Shown here: piece after piece, positions 27,840 through 37,800 of the stretch
Numbering within the stretch: the first letter of the stretch is position 1
Layout of the letters: each line of letters begins with the position of its first letter
Assembly (NCBI RefSeq): GCF_965230805.1
Contig: NZ_OZ246019.1
Coordinates: forward strand, 310,001 to 374,000
Length of the DNA: 64,000 nt
Direction of reading: 5' to 3'
From: Marinifilum sp965230805
GTDB taxonomy: Bacteria; Bacteroidota; Bacteroidia; Bacteroidales; Marinifilaceae
Notes under the pieces: generated by a model
Database searches by the model: none
The model's input: only the letters and a program-made list of their open reading frames with translations
Told to the model about the DNA's origin: nothing
Position numbers and translations under genes: made by a program

Positions 27840-28004
27840 TAGTGTAAAGAATGCTAATTCCCCGAACTAATTTTTTGACCTATTTTCCTTTCTACTGCGT
27901 TAAGCTTTTTCGCCGTAGCTACGGCTATGCCTGTAAACCTTGCCTTGTAAAAAGAAAAATATTTTCAAAAACTTTAATTCGTTTTATTAACACTCTTCAC
28001 ACTA
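27840..28004 (+). mobile_element. 165-bp MITE, copy 2
   Basis: Identical in all 165 bases to the reverse complement of 7781-7945. Its ends are TAGTGTAAAGAATG and CACTCTTCACACTA. It lies between the 27247-27819 gene and a bidirectional terminator. Confidence 0.88.
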
Positions 28005-28019
28005 GCAAAGAACAATTGT

Positions 28020-28061
28020 AAAAAAAGAACGCAAAGTGGTTATACTTTGCGTTCTTTTTTT
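28020..28061. terminator. Bidirectional terminator with 18-bp perfect stem
   Basis: AAAAAAAGAACGCAAAGT and its exact complement flank a six-base loop, giving a T tract on either strand. It serves the acyl-CoA ligase gene on the minus strand and possibly the plus-strand gene before the MITE. Confidence 0.9.
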
Positions 28062-28092
28062 CAATTTCTTGATCCCCTTCGCGGGAAGTATA

Positions 28093-29733
28093 TTAATGGT
28101 ATAGAAACCTTTTAATTTTATGAGTAGCAGTTTTCTGGAAAGGATCTACATGTGCGACCACCATTTGAACCTGCGAAAATTTGTTTACTCGAGAGTTTAC
28201 GTATGCTTGTAATTCGGCAGTTAGTTCATCAATAGTATGATCTACATAGTCTTCTACTTCTTTTTTTAAATGCTTATACTGTTGCTCCAGCTCTTCGTAG
28301 TTAAAATGAACCATGGCAACCAATTTTCCTTTTTTCTCCACTACAATGGATTCTACAACATGCTTAAAGTTATTAATCACCGATTCTATTTCTTCAGGAT
28401 AAATGTTTTCACCACTTGCTCCAACAATCATGTTCTTCAATCTACCTTCAATGTACAGATAGTTATCCTTATCCATTTTAGCCAAATCACCGGTTTTAAA
28501 CCAAGCATCATCACTTAATACTTCCCTGCTCTTCTCTGGTTCTTTGTAATAACCTAACATTACATTATCTCCTTTGACCCAAACTTCACCAATTTTAGTG
28601 ATAGGATCAGGATTATGAATTTTTAGTTCAACTCCCTTTAATGCTGGTCCCGTTGATTGAAATTTTGTTTCAGAAGGTCCTATTCCAGCTATCAAAGGTG
28701 CGGTTTCGGTTAATCCATAACCAATTGCATATGGAAACTTTGCTTCGCGCAAAAATTTCTCAACATTCGAATTTAACTTAGCTCCACCAATGCCAAAGAA
28801 AGTAAGTTCCCCACCAAAAGTCTGCAAGAGCTTCTTACCTGCAATTGCATTTAATCTTTTTCTAAAGAAAGGTAACTTGTACAAGAATTTTGTAATTGCC
28901 TTTGCGTTAATTGAAGGAAGTACTTTTCCTTGGTAAATTTTTTCTATAATCAATGGCACAGCAAACATTACTGTAGGCTTAACCTCCTTTAAAGCAGAAA
29001 TCAACAATGATGGAACAGGTGTTTTACCCAGATAGTAAATACAAGACCCGGCTATCATCGGAATTACATAACCTAAAGTATTTTCGTAAGTGTGCGATAA
29101 AGGAAGAATGGATAGAAATCGATCAGTTTCATCGATAGGATGAATCGTTTTTGCTCTAACCGCATTGGAACAAATGTTCTTGTGAGATAACATCACTCCT
29201 TTTGAGCTTCCTGTTGTTCCAGAGGTATAGATAATTGCTGCCAGATCATTTTCTTCCACCAAATAATTCATCTCTGATTGAACCGAAGTATCAAAACCAA
29301 CATCTGCCCGCTCTCCAATTAATGAGTAATCTTCTATTGAGATTTTATATTGAAGTGATTCGGTATCTATACTTTCCAGTTTTGATAGCAATCCATTCGA
29401 AACCAATACAACTTTAGCTTCCGAATGATGTAGAATATTCTCAATTTCACCAACACTAAAATCAGGTAGCATCGGAACAACTACTGCTCCCATAAAAACA
29501 GTTGCATAGTATGCAATTCCCCAATTGGGCATATTTGTACTCAAAAGGGCAACCCTATCACCTGGCTTAATGCCCAATCTTTCGTAAAATGATATTAATG
29601 ATTTGATTGTAGAATCAACTTCTTTGTATGATAATGGCTCTTCTCCCACTAATGCCATTGCATTGCAATCTCCAAACTTCTGAATCGTTCTTTCGAACAA
29701 AGAAGGAAATGTAAACTGACTAATGTTTTCCAT
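28093..29733 (-). CDS. AMP-dependent acyl-CoA synthetase / ligase
   Basis: A 546-residue adenylate-forming enzyme of the long-chain fatty acid-CoA ligase type. Core motifs are the P-loop IIYTSGTTGSSKGVMLSH, YGLTETAPL, the hinge region WFKTGDLAKMDKDNYLYIEGRLKNMIVGASGENIYPEEIE, and a C-terminal KTATHKIKRFLY with the catalytic lysine. It activates a carboxylic acid, probably a fatty acid, to the acyl-CoA. It is monocistronic, with 350 bases upstream (29734-30083) in which no other feature was recognised. Confidence 0.92.
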   Translation of the reverse strand: MENISQFTFPSLFERTIQKFGDCNAMALVGEEPLSYKEVDSTIKSLISFYERLGIKPGDRVALLSTNMPNWGIAYYATVFMGAVVVPMLPDFSVGEIENILHHSEAKVVLVSNGLLSKLESIDTESLQYKISIEDYSLIGERADVGFDTSVQSEMNYLVEENDLAAIIYTSGTTGSSKGVMLSHKNICSNAVRAKTIHPIDETDRFLSILPLSHTYENTLGYVIPMIAGSCIYYLGKTPVPSLLISALKEVKPTVMFAVPLIIEKIYQGKVLPSINAKAITKFLYKLPFFRKRLNAIAGKKLLQTFGGELTFFGIGGAKLNSNVEKFLREAKFPYAIGYGLTETAPLIAGIGPSETKFQSTGPALKGVELKIHNPDPITKIGEVWVKGDNVMLGYYKEPEKSREVLSDDAWFKTGDLAKMDKDNYLYIEGRLKNMIVGASGENIYPEEIESVINNFKHVVESIVVEKKGKLVAMVHFNYEELEQQYKHLKKEVEDYVDHTIDELTAELQAYVNSRVNKFSQVQMVVAHVDPFQKTATHKIKRFLYH

Positions 29734-30083
29734 TTTTTTGTCTTAAGATTTGAGCAATTACTAACACCTAACAGATAGGGTTATTTGCTTTTTACCCTTT
29801 CGCAAGATATAAAAAATAAAATTGCCTTAAAGAACTTAGTCTTAGTTTAATTTGCATAATTACTGGTTCTAAGCTCGCTTATCTAAAACACCCAATGGTA
29901 TGAGATTAAGCGCATATTTACATTCAATTTAAAGTCTTAGAGATTTTTCCCCTGTTAATCTTGAAGTTATTCTTTTTTTAATACATTTATTGTCCTAATC
30001 AAATACATTAAACACTTTAAAGTGAATTCCGAAATTCTTTTCTGCAATATTTTTCCAAAACTAATAGTCTAAAAAGGAGTTAT

Positions 30084-31697
30084 ATGAAACGTCGCCATTT
30101 TTTATCGTTATCTGCTATTGCTGCAACTATGTTTTCAGGCTTGGGAATTTCTGCTTGCAACGTGAGAGAGTCAAATCTAGTAAAAGCAGAACATCCTAAC
30201 TTTAACAACTTTCCTTTTAATGAGAAAACCATCTCTGAATTACAAAAAATGATGGAAAATGGCGAAGTAAGCTGTGAAGAACTCGTAATTGCATTTCTGG
30301 ATAGAATTGAACAGATAGATAGAAATGGCCCCGGCTTAAGATCTGTGATGTCAATCAATCCTGATGCATTGCCACTTGCAAGACAACTTGATGAAGAAAG
30401 AAAAATTGGCAAATTAAGAGGTATTCTGCATGGTATTCCTATTATGATTAAAGATAACATCGATACATCAGATAAAATGATGACAACAGCTGGTTCTTTT
30501 GCTCTTGAAGGTAATTTTGCATCAGATGATGCTTTTATTGTAAAAAAACTTCGAAAATCAGGAGCACTAATTCTGGCTAAGACCAATTTAAGCGAATGGG
30601 CCAATTTTAGAAGTTCACGATCGTCAAGCGGTTGGAGTGGCAGAGGCGGTCAAACTCATAATCCATATGTTATTGATCGTTCTCCATGTGGATCGAGCTC
30701 AGGATCTGGAGTTGCCGTTGCTGCTAATTTATGTGTTGCTGCCATTGGAACGGAAACCGATGGTTCTATTGTTTGCCCCTCTGGCCATAATGGAATTGTA
30801 GGCATCAAACCAACACTGGGTTTGGTTAGCAGAACAGGAATTATTCCAATTGCGCATTCTCAGGACACAGCGGGCTCTATGGCTCGAACAGTTGCTGATG
30901 CAGCATTCTTATTGACTGCCATTACAGGACAAGATCGTGAAGATGTAATTACCCTTAATGATAACAATAAAGCTGTAAATTATGCATCTAACTTGAACAA
31001 GCATGCCTTAAAAGGGAAACGAATCGGAATTGTTAGAAAATTTATGGGATTCCATTCCGAAGTTGATAAAATTATGGAACAAGCTATTGATGATATTAAA
31101 AAAGCAGGTGCTGCAGTAATTGATGTTGAACTGGAAAACCATGACAAATACGGAAACGAAGAGTACCAGATTCTGTTGTATGAATTCAAAAACGATCTAA
31201 ACAAATACCTAAAAAAATGTAAATTCCCAATTGTTAAAAGCCTAAACGACGTCATAAATTTTAATGAGCAATATAAAGGTTTGGAAATGCCTTGGTTTGG
31301 ACAGGAAATTATGAAAATGGCGAATCAAAAAGGTGATTTAAATGAACAAGAATACAAAGACGCACTAGAAAAATGTAAAAGATTATCGGGCAAAGAAGGA
31401 ATTGATTTCACATTGAAAAAATATAAAGTAGATGCTTTAATTGCTCCTACAAATGGTCCGGCTTGGAGTATTGATCTGGTTAATGGCGATAATTATGGAG
31501 GCGGAAGCAGTCAACCTGCAGCTGTGTCCGGCTATCCAAACATAAGCGTTCCTTCAGGCTTTATACATAGTTTACCGATTGGTATTTCATTCTTTGCTGA
31601 GGCTTTTTCCGAAGAAAAGTTAATACAGCTGGCTTACTCTTATGAGCAAAACACCTTGCACAGAAGACCACCTGAATTTTATTCTACAATTAAATAA
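30084..31697 (+). CDS. Amidase-signature-family hydrolase, exported lipoprotein
   Basis: A 537-residue protein. The N-terminus MKRRHFLSLSAIAATMFSGLGISAC combines an RR motif with a lipobox ending at Cys25, suggesting a Tat-exported lipoprotein. The amidase signature follows: GIPIMIKDNIDTSD (catalytic Lys), SPCGSSSGSGVAVAANL (the Ser residues of the Ser-cisSer-Lys triad) and GTETDGSIVCPSGHNGIVGIKPT. The family cleaves amides and related bonds; the substrate is unknown. It is preceded by an A+T-rich leader and runs convergently with a TPR kinase gene only 6 bases away. Confidence 0.9.
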   Translation: MKRRHFLSLSAIAATMFSGLGISACNVRESNLVKAEHPNFNNFPFNEKTISELQKMMENGEVSCEELVIAFLDRIEQIDRNGPGLRSVMSINPDALPLARQLDEERKIGKLRGILHGIPIMIKDNIDTSDKMMTTAGSFALEGNFASDDAFIVKKLRKSGALILAKTNLSEWANFRSSRSSSGWSGRGGQTHNPYVIDRSPCGSSSGSGVAVAANLCVAAIGTETDGSIVCPSGHNGIVGIKPTLGLVSRTGIIPIAHSQDTAGSMARTVADAAFLLTAITGQDREDVITLNDNNKAVNYASNLNKHALKGKRIGIVRKFMGFHSEVDKIMEQAIDDIKKAGAAVIDVELENHDKYGNEEYQILLYEFKNDLNKYLKKCKFPIVKSLNDVINFNEQYKGLEMPWFGQEIMKMANQKGDLNEQEYKDALEKCKRLSGKEGIDFTLKKYKVDALIAPTNGPAWSIDLVNGDNYGGGSSQPAAVSGYPNISVPSGFIHSLPIGISFFAEAFSEEKLIQLAYSYEQNTLHRRPPEFYSTIK

Positions 31698-31703
31698 ATG
31701 TTT

Positions 31704-33671
31704 CTAGTTTGATGTCGCATTGCAAGGAAATTTTAATTCAAAAGTAGTACCACGTCCTTCACAACTTTCTACCTTAATGCTTCCTTTATGAATATGAACA
31801 AGCTCATGAACCACGCTCAATCCCAGTCCTGTGCCCTGCTCTCCTCTCAAACCCGTTTTGCTTTGGGTGAATGATTTTTCAGTAAACAATTCATTAACTA
31901 ATGATTTAGACATACCAATTCCTGAATCTTGAATCTTAATTGTTACATTTTGGGAATTTTGTGAAGCATTTAAACTAATCAAACCATTCGATTCTGTATA
32001 CTTTATCGCATTTGAAATTAAATTCATTAAAACAATTCTAATAATATTGGGATCGACTTGAACGCAACCTACACTATTCTTTATCTGTAATTCTATATTA
32101 TATTGAGTTAATTCCGCATCGTAAAACTCATTCAATTCTGTAATGATATCATTAAACTCTATTTCCTGGGGATTAAACTGAATTTTACCAGATTGAGATA
32201 ATGACCAATGCAAAAGACTAGTGAGCAATTTTAATCCCTCAACAGCAGCTTGATTCAAATACTTGGCAAATCGTTTAGATTTCTCAAAATCCTTCTTTTC
32301 AATTTCCGCAAGCAACAATTCACTAAAACCTATTAATGAATTAAACGGATTTTTTAAATCATGAGATATCACAGAAAACATCTTATCCTTGGTCTGATTC
32401 ATTTCTTCAAGTTTCTTATTAAGACTTCTGTTTGTGCGATACCTCCAAATCATTACACCAATTATAGCGACCATGAAGAATATTACAATGACCAAATTTT
32501 GTTCTAATAACTTATTGGTTTTTAACTCTTGTTCCGCATGCAATAATTCATTTCGAGCTTCGAAACTCCGCTCCATTTCATTAATAATTTCAAACTGCTG
32601 TGCAGATAATAGCGAATCGTATAAGAAATGAAAATTCTCAGAACTTAAAGTGGCATTTTTATAGTCTCCTAATATTTTGTAAAAATCAATGTAAGACTTT
32701 GAAACTTCTATTATTTGCTTATTAACACCTAATTTGAGAGCTGTACTCATGGCCAAATCCAGATACTTTTCTCCTTCTTTTTTATTTCTTTTTTGAGCCT
32801 TAACCAGTGCAATACCAATATTATTGTGCACACTTCCAAAATCATGATTCTGTTTCCGGTTTTGATAAAGTGCCTTCAAATAATATTCCAGTGCTTTATC
32901 AAATGCTTTTCGCTTATAATAAATATTAGCTATTCCATTCAAACAGACCGATAAGTATCTAAATTTTCCGGGATTTAATCCATAAACATATGATTTCTGA
33001 TAATAGTCCATGGCAACATCCAAATCTCCCAAGATCTCATAGGTTCGAGCAATTTCTGTATTTACCGCACCAATTCCAATGTCATTCCTGGAATCTTTCC
33101 ATATATTCAAAGCCTTTCTAAAATACTCCAATGCAAGATCAAACTCCTTGTTTTCTCTATGAACCAGTCCAATATTAACATAAGAATACGATTTTCCAGG
33201 AGAGTGATTTAACTTTTCAAATAAATTTACAGAGCGCTGAGAATATCTTAGTGAAAGTGCTACATTTCCTGTCATTAAGTACAAATCACCCAAGTTATTG
33301 TATGCATAAGCTAGTTGGATAGAATCTTTTTGTTGCAAACTGAACTTTAGCGAATTTTTGAGATTAGGAATAGATTGCTTTGTTTGATACAAATAATGCA
33401 ATTGAATTACTCCTATAAAGCCATATATTTTTGGAAGCTCTTTTTGAATATTGTATTGTAAAGCCAGATCTAAAGCTTTTTCCCCCAATAAAAGTGCAGA
33501 ATCAGAATTAGAAACTCTTAGTCGCCAACATTCATTAGTTAATTTTTGTATCTCAGCCGCAATCTTCTTTTCAGAAAACAGCTGATTTACTGTTTTTCCA
33601 TCCGACTGACTTTTTCCAATCAGTATAAGGAAAAAAAATAAAATGAAAAAGACAACAAGTCGTTTATTCAT
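31704..33671 (-). CDS. TPR-containing sensor histidine kinase
   Basis: A 655-residue protein. A signal/TM segment lies at about 5-22. A TPR-rich periplasmic region follows, about 60-370 (repeats with AYNNLGDLYLMTGN, SYVNIGLVHRENKEFDLALEYFRKAL, YYKRKAFDKALEYYLKAL). A TM helix lies near 395-415 (LVIVIFFMVAIIGVMIW). A HisKA motif FSVISHDLKNPFNSLIGFSE and HATPase motifs NLISNAIKYT, IQDSGIGMS and GTGLGLSVVHELVHIH complete it. TPR kinases of this type are typical of Bacteroidota. No partner regulator is adjacent; the orphan CheY-like protein at 34920 is a candidate (inference). Confidence 0.93.
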   Translation of the reverse strand: MNKRLVVFFILFFFLILIGKSQSDGKTVNQLFSEKKIAAEIQKLTNECWRLRVSNSDSALLLGEKALDLALQYNIQKELPKIYGFIGVIQLHYLYQTKQSIPNLKNSLKFSLQQKDSIQLAYAYNNLGDLYLMTGNVALSLRYSQRSVNLFEKLNHSPGKSYSYVNIGLVHRENKEFDLALEYFRKALNIWKDSRNDIGIGAVNTEIARTYEILGDLDVAMDYYQKSYVYGLNPGKFRYLSVCLNGIANIYYKRKAFDKALEYYLKALYQNRKQNHDFGSVHNNIGIALVKAQKRNKKEGEKYLDLAMSTALKLGVNKQIIEVSKSYIDFYKILGDYKNATLSSENFHFLYDSLLSAQQFEIINEMERSFEARNELLHAEQELKTNKLLEQNLVIVIFFMVAIIGVMIWRYRTNRSLNKKLEEMNQTKDKMFSVISHDLKNPFNSLIGFSELLLAEIEKKDFEKSKRFAKYLNQAAVEGLKLLTSLLHWSLSQSGKIQFNPQEIEFNDIITELNEFYDAELTQYNIELQIKNSVGCVQVDPNIIRIVLMNLISNAIKYTESNGLISLNASQNSQNVTIKIQDSGIGMSKSLVNELFTEKSFTQSKTGLRGEQGTGLGLSVVHELVHIHKGSIKVESCEGRGTTFELKFPCNATSN

Positions 33672-33724
33672 AGAGTAATTTATTGATCAGTAATACAAAA
33701 TCAAAGAAAATTAGTTCTGCTATA

Positions 33725-33757
33725 CAAAAATATGCTTTGAATAGAATTTGCATTCAA
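33725..33757 (-). promoter_or_regulatory. Bacteroidota-type promoter of the TPR kinase gene
   Basis: On the minus strand, TTG (33755-33757) and TATTTTTG (33725-33732) are separated by 22 bases, about 55 bases before the ATG. Both boxes match consensus. The remaining 33758-33960 stretch shows nothing further. Confidence 0.55.
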
Positions 33758-33960
33758 GTTTTAAGATATATCTTACGTATTTTTTATGAATAGAGTATAT
33801 TTAAAGGCTAAAATAAGCATTATTAAATGATACTATTATTAGATAAATAATTTAAAAGAAGTAGTATTACTTTTCGTTCTTCCTTTTATATTTTAGTGTA
33901 CTTTGAATTCCAATAAAGTAAAATACCTTTTTTCAAAAAAAGAAACTTAAATCAAACCAA

Positions 33961-34263
33961 ATGTTACAAAAAAGAATATCCTCAAAAGTTGAAATCTCAA
34001 AACTTCAGAAAGATCAGGTTTATTCAAATTCAAAGTTTGAAAGCCTAATTGTTAGTGTTGAAAAAGGAATGAAAGTTCCTCCTCAACCTGCTCCTGCCAA
34101 TGCCGGTCTCTATTTAATAAAAGGTAAACTAAAATTCGATATTGAAGATCGCATTTACACAGTCGAGAAAGATGATTTTTTTTCATTTGAACAAGGACAA
34201 ATGCACGGACTGATAGCCGTAGAGGATACAAAGTTTTTAATCTCAAGAATCCTAACCAAGTAA
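33961..34263 (+). CDS. Small cupin-domain protein
   Basis: A 100-residue single-domain cupin. The barrel runs from ESLIVSVEKGMKVPPQPAPANAGLYLIKGKLKFDIED to VEKDDFFSFEQGQMHGLIAVEDTKFLISRIL. The classical metal-binding histidines are mostly absent from the first motif, while QMHG keeps one in the second, so metal binding is doubtful. It is cytosolic and the substrate is unknown. It is divergent from the TPR kinase gene. Confidence 0.75.
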   Translation: MLQKRISSKVEISKLQKDQVYSNSKFESLIVSVEKGMKVPPQPAPANAGLYLIKGKLKFDIEDRIYTVEKDDFFSFEQGQMHGLIAVEDTKFLISRILTK

Positions 34264-34326
34264 CATGAATTGTTAAGCCTGAGTGCAATTAAAAATATTG
34301 TCACAGTTTGCACTGATTTTGAATAG

Positions 34327-34385
34327 AAATTTCCTCAAATTACCGAAGGAATATCGGGATATTACCAGGGGATTTGAGGAAATTT
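34327..34385. repeat. 14-bp inverted repeat with 31-base loop
   Basis: AAATTTCCTCAAAT (34327-34340) and ATTTGAGGAAATTT (34372-34385) are exact complements. The loop holds ATATCGGGATATT. It could be a weak terminator of the cupin gene, an operator, or an RNA structure. Nothing else was seen in the 650-base gap 34264-34919. Confidence 0.6.
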
Positions 34386-34919
34386 ATACCAAAAGCTGTT
34401 ACATTCTTTGAAAAGGCAAATTCAACCAATCTTTACTTTAAAAATTCTTCAAAATATCCCGACATTCTTTCAGTTTTTTTAAGCCAATCTTGAGTAAAAC
34501 TGAAATCTTTATTGCAACATCAATAAACACGATTTTTATAAGATCTCAATTCGTTAATCTCACGATAGCATTATCCATTTCTTTATTCTTTTGCCTTTTG
34601 GGGTTTGTTATTTCTTAAAAAAAATCGCAGTAGCAATAATGGCTATGCCACTATTTTGTACCTTGACTAAACTCAAAATTCTCCAAACAATTAAAACTCA
34701 TTTTAGAATAAAACCTGTATCAGTATAAATATTCAGCTTCAAGTTAACACTTAAAGTGTGAACTCTCATCCATTGTATATCAACTCGCAATAATCATCAA
34801 TAATGTAGCTTTTAGAGCATAAAAGTTGTTTCAGTTCAAAATATTATAGAAAATTTTAATATAATTTCATTTCGTCAAGCAAAAAACTTATTTTAGAAGT
34901 TGAATTAAGGGGATCTAAA

Positions 34920-35294
34920 ATGAATAAAGTTAAAAATAAAACTATCCTAGTAGTAGAGGATGAGGAGTTTAATCGTATCTACTTTGAAGAATTACTGAAC
35001 CAAATTAAATGCAAAGTAATTGTTGCTAATAATGGTGTTGAAGCTATTGAAATCTGTGAAAACAATCAAAAAATTGATTTGGTTTTAATGGATATTAAAA
35101 TGCCACTGATGAACGGATACGAAGCAACGAAAGAAATCAAAAAAATAAGACCGAATTTACCTATCATTGCTCAAACTGCTTTTGCACTATTAGGAGACAA
35201 GAAAAAATCACTGGATAATGGCTGTGATGATTATATCGCCAAACCAGTTAAAAAAGATGTTTTAATTAAAATTATCAACAAGCATCTACAGTAA
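34920..35294 (+). CDS. Orphan CheY-like response regulator receiver
   Basis: A 124-residue single REC domain. The acidic pocket is ILVVEDEEFNR, the phospho-acceptor is Asp58 (LVLMDIKMPLMNG), the switch Thr is in PIIAQTAFAL, and the conserved Lys is in YIAKPVKKD. It has no output domain, so it acts by protein interaction or as a phosphorelay intermediate. It may receive phosphate from one of the two histidine kinases in the window (inference). It has a long A+T-rich leader. Confidence 0.92.
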   Translation: MNKVKNKTILVVEDEEFNRIYFEELLNQIKCKVIVANNGVEAIEICENNQKIDLVLMDIKMPLMNGYEATKEIKKIRPNLPIIAQTAFALLGDKKKSLDNGCDDYIAKPVKKDVLIKIINKHLQ

Positions 35295-35392
35295 TTTTTT
35301 TATAGCAATATTTTAAGATTTTATAACATTCTCGCTATTGCATTTCAGACCAAAAAGTATTTATTTAATTAGGTCTGATTTATAATGGGGAG

Positions 35393-36262
35393 ATGAATAA
35401 AAATATTAAGAAAGTATTTGTTATTATGAGCTTAACTGTTGTACTAGTAGCTAGTACAACAGTTTTTCTTGTTCATAAAATGAGACCTGCCTTTAATTCT
35501 AGTAAAGCAGATGCTGAATTAAAAGCTAAAGGAATAAATGCTTGTACAGCTTTTATAAATTTTGGCGATTATCAAATACACAGTAAACATATAGGCAATC
35601 TGTCTTCTCCAAAAATTCTTTTTATACATGGATCTCCTGGTTATTGGTTTGATTTCAAAAATATTCTCTCTGATTCTGTACTCATTAATAATTTCTGCTT
35701 GATTTCATTCGATCGACCGGGTTATGGCAAAACAAGTGTACCTGCTATGAAAAATCTCTCTAATCAGGCAAGGTTAACAAACAAAATTTTGGATCATTAC
35801 GCCAAACCTGGTGAAAGATTTATAATTATTGGCCATTCATTCGGAGGTGCAGTTTTGGAACAGTTACTGATTAACTATCCAGAAAAGGTAAAACATGCCA
35901 TATATATAGCTCCATGTTTATCTCCGGAATTTCAGGAGCCCAAGTGGTATAACATTATCTCTACAGGAGGAATCCAACAAAGAGTAATACCTAACTTTCT
36001 AAAAAGCAGTAATAAGGAAATGTTATCTCTTTCTGAATGCCTTATAAAAAATGAAAAGTATCTCTCAAAAATTATGGTTCCAACAACATACATCCAGGGA
36101 AAAAAAGACATCCTTGTTCCATATCAAACATTAAATTATTACAAAAGACATCACAAAGACATTAATACCATATTACTTGATGACCTCAATCATTTCGTAC
36201 CATGGTCGAAACCAGAATTAATAATTGATGTGATAAATAAAATAGGTAAGTATCAACAATAG
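35393..36262 (+). CDS. Alpha/beta-hydrolase, membrane-anchored or exported
   Basis: A 289-residue protein. An N-terminal hydrophobic helix spans about 8-25. The alpha/beta-hydrolase core has the oxyanion loop FIHGSPGYW, the segment SFDRPGYGKTS, the nucleophile elbow GHSFGGAV, an Asp in YIQGKKDILVP and the catalytic His in LNHFVPW. It is a general esterase or hydrolase with unknown substrate. It lies 18 bases upstream of msrB and may be co-transcribed with it. Confidence 0.85.
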   Translation: MNKNIKKVFVIMSLTVVLVASTTVFLVHKMRPAFNSSKADAELKAKGINACTAFINFGDYQIHSKHIGNLSSPKILFIHGSPGYWFDFKNILSDSVLINNFCLISFDRPGYGKTSVPAMKNLSNQARLTNKILDHYAKPGERFIIIGHSFGGAVLEQLLINYPEKVKHAIYIAPCLSPEFQEPKWYNIISTGGIQQRVIPNFLKSSNKEMLSLSECLIKNEKYLSKIMVPTTYIQGKKDILVPYQTLNYYKRHHKDINTILLDDLNHFVPWSKPELIIDVINKIGKYQQ

Positions 36263-36280
36263 AAAACAAACAAAAACAAC

Positions 36281-36736
36281 ATGAAAAGAATATTAATATT
36301 AACAGGTTTATTTATATTTACTTATCTCCATTTAAATGCACAAAAAGCCATGACAAAAGATAAGTACAATAAGCTAACTGAAGCTGAAAAAAGAGTAATT
36401 ATACACAAAGGAACAGAATATCCGGGCACTGGAAAGCATCTGCATAACAAAGCTAAAGGCATTTATACATGTAAGCAGTGTAATGCTGCCCTTTATAAAT
36501 CATCCGATAAGTTTGATTCGCATTGTGGTTGGCCTAGTTTCGATGATGAAATAGAAGGCGCTGTAAAAAGAATTCCAGATGCCGATGGAAGAAGAACAGA
36601 AATTGTTTGTGCAAACTGTGATGGTCATTTGGGACACGTATTTTTAGGAGAAGGCTTTACCAAAAAGAACACCAGACATTGCGTTAATAGTATTTCCTTG
36701 AATTTTATTCCGGAAGAAGAGTTAAATGATAAATAA
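36281..36736 (+). CDS. msrB: Exported peptide-methionine (R)-S-oxide reductase
   Basis: A 151-residue protein with a signal peptide (ILILTGLFIFTYLHLNAQ) and then the MsrB domain. Two zinc CxxC pairs lie in CKQCNAALY and CANCDGHLGHVF. HCGWPSFDDE is the substrate pocket, and TRHCVNSISLNF carries the catalytic Cys. It reduces methionine R-sulfoxide in proteins. The signal peptide places it outside the cytoplasm, so it would repair envelope proteins. It follows the alpha/beta-hydrolase gene closely and is followed by a terminator. Confidence 0.95.
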   Translation: MKRILILTGLFIFTYLHLNAQKAMTKDKYNKLTEAEKRVIIHKGTEYPGTGKHLHNKAKGIYTCKQCNAALYKSSDKFDSHCGWPSFDDEIEGAVKRIPDADGRRTEIVCANCDGHLGHVFLGEGFTKKNTRHCVNSISLNFIPEEELNDK

Positions 36737-36754
36737 GAATATCGTTTAGATAGA

Positions 36755-36782
36755 AGAGTTTTCGTTTGAAAACTCTTTCTTT
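36755..36782 (+). terminator. Rho-independent terminator after msrB
   Basis: AGAGTTTTC / GAAAACTCT with a four-base loop, followed by TTCTTT. The stem is A+T rich but perfectly paired. Confidence 0.7.
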
Positions 36783-36968
36783 ATATCCGAGAATTGTAAA
36801 AAAAATATATCTTCGCCTAACAATTATTATTTCACAACACAATCGAATTTGTATAATTTTTAACAAGCATACGTAAATTACAGGTAATTCACTTAGGCAA
36901 CTTATCAATTAAAATAATCGAAGCTTACTGTTAACGTTTTGTTATAAATCCAATAAAACTCTATTGCA

Positions 36969-37583
36969 ATGAATCTAAATTTCCTTGAGATTGTTTCCGC
37001 TTCTATGGTACTTTTCGCTGTTATTGATATTATCGGATCTATCCCAATTATATTAGATTTAAAGAAAAAGGGCGGACAAATTGAAGCTTTAAAAGCAAGT
37101 CTGGTAGCTTTATCTGTATTAATAATCTTTACATTTCTGGGTGAAAAACTATTAGGCATCTTTGGCGTAGATATATCTAGTTTTGCCATAGCTGGTTCTA
37201 TCATTCTATTTATTATGGGTGCAGAAATGGTTATGGGAATCGAAATTATAAAATACGATGGACCAAGCGGAGTTTCCATAGTCCCCATTGCTTTTCCCTT
37301 AATTGCAGGTGCAGGCTCCTTTACCACAGTATTGGCTTTACGAGCTGAATATGCCGTAGAAAATATTGTTGTTGCGATCTTTTTAAACCTTGCATTTGTT
37401 TACTTGGTTTTAAAATCGACCAATTGGGTTGAGAAAATTTTAGGCGATGGCGGTATACACATACTTCGAAAAGTATTTGGCATTATTCTATTGGCTATTT
37501 CTGTTAAATTATTTATGAGCAACGTAGCCATACAGATTCATTCTTTATTCCCCTTTTTAAAAGAAGCCTTACAGCATTCGTAG
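36969..37583 (+). CDS. MarC-family integral membrane protein
   Basis: A 204-residue protein with six hydrophobic helices and the MarC layout: the N-terminal FAVIDIIGSIPIILDL, a central AGSIILFIMGAEMVMG, PIAFPLIAGAGSFTTVLAL, and C-terminal LRKVFGIILLAISVKLFMSN. The family (YchE/MarC) lies in the inner membrane with unproven transport function. It stands alone. The gap 37584-37800 shows nothing clear. Confidence 0.9.
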   Translation: MNLNFLEIVSASMVLFAVIDIIGSIPIILDLKKKGGQIEALKASLVALSVLIIFTFLGEKLLGIFGVDISSFAIAGSIILFIMGAEMVMGIEIIKYDGPSGVSIVPIAFPLIAGAGSFTTVLALRAEYAVENIVVAIFLNLAFVYLVLKSTNWVEKILGDGGIHILRKVFGIILLAISVKLFMSNVAIQIHSLFPFLKEALQHS

Positions 37584-37800
37584 TAACAATTAAAAGTTGG
37601 ATGGATTTTTTTGTATTCAGATCACTTATTCAAGAATTTTAATCGAGCTCTGGTTAATCGCATTGGCATAAAAGAAATGCTGCATAGCTTATAAAAATTA
37701 TAAACCAGAATCTGGTCTTGCACAAAATCTTATATCAAAACCAGATTAAGTTGCAGCATTAAGTCAAATTAGAACATACAGTTATAGCAATTACATTTGG

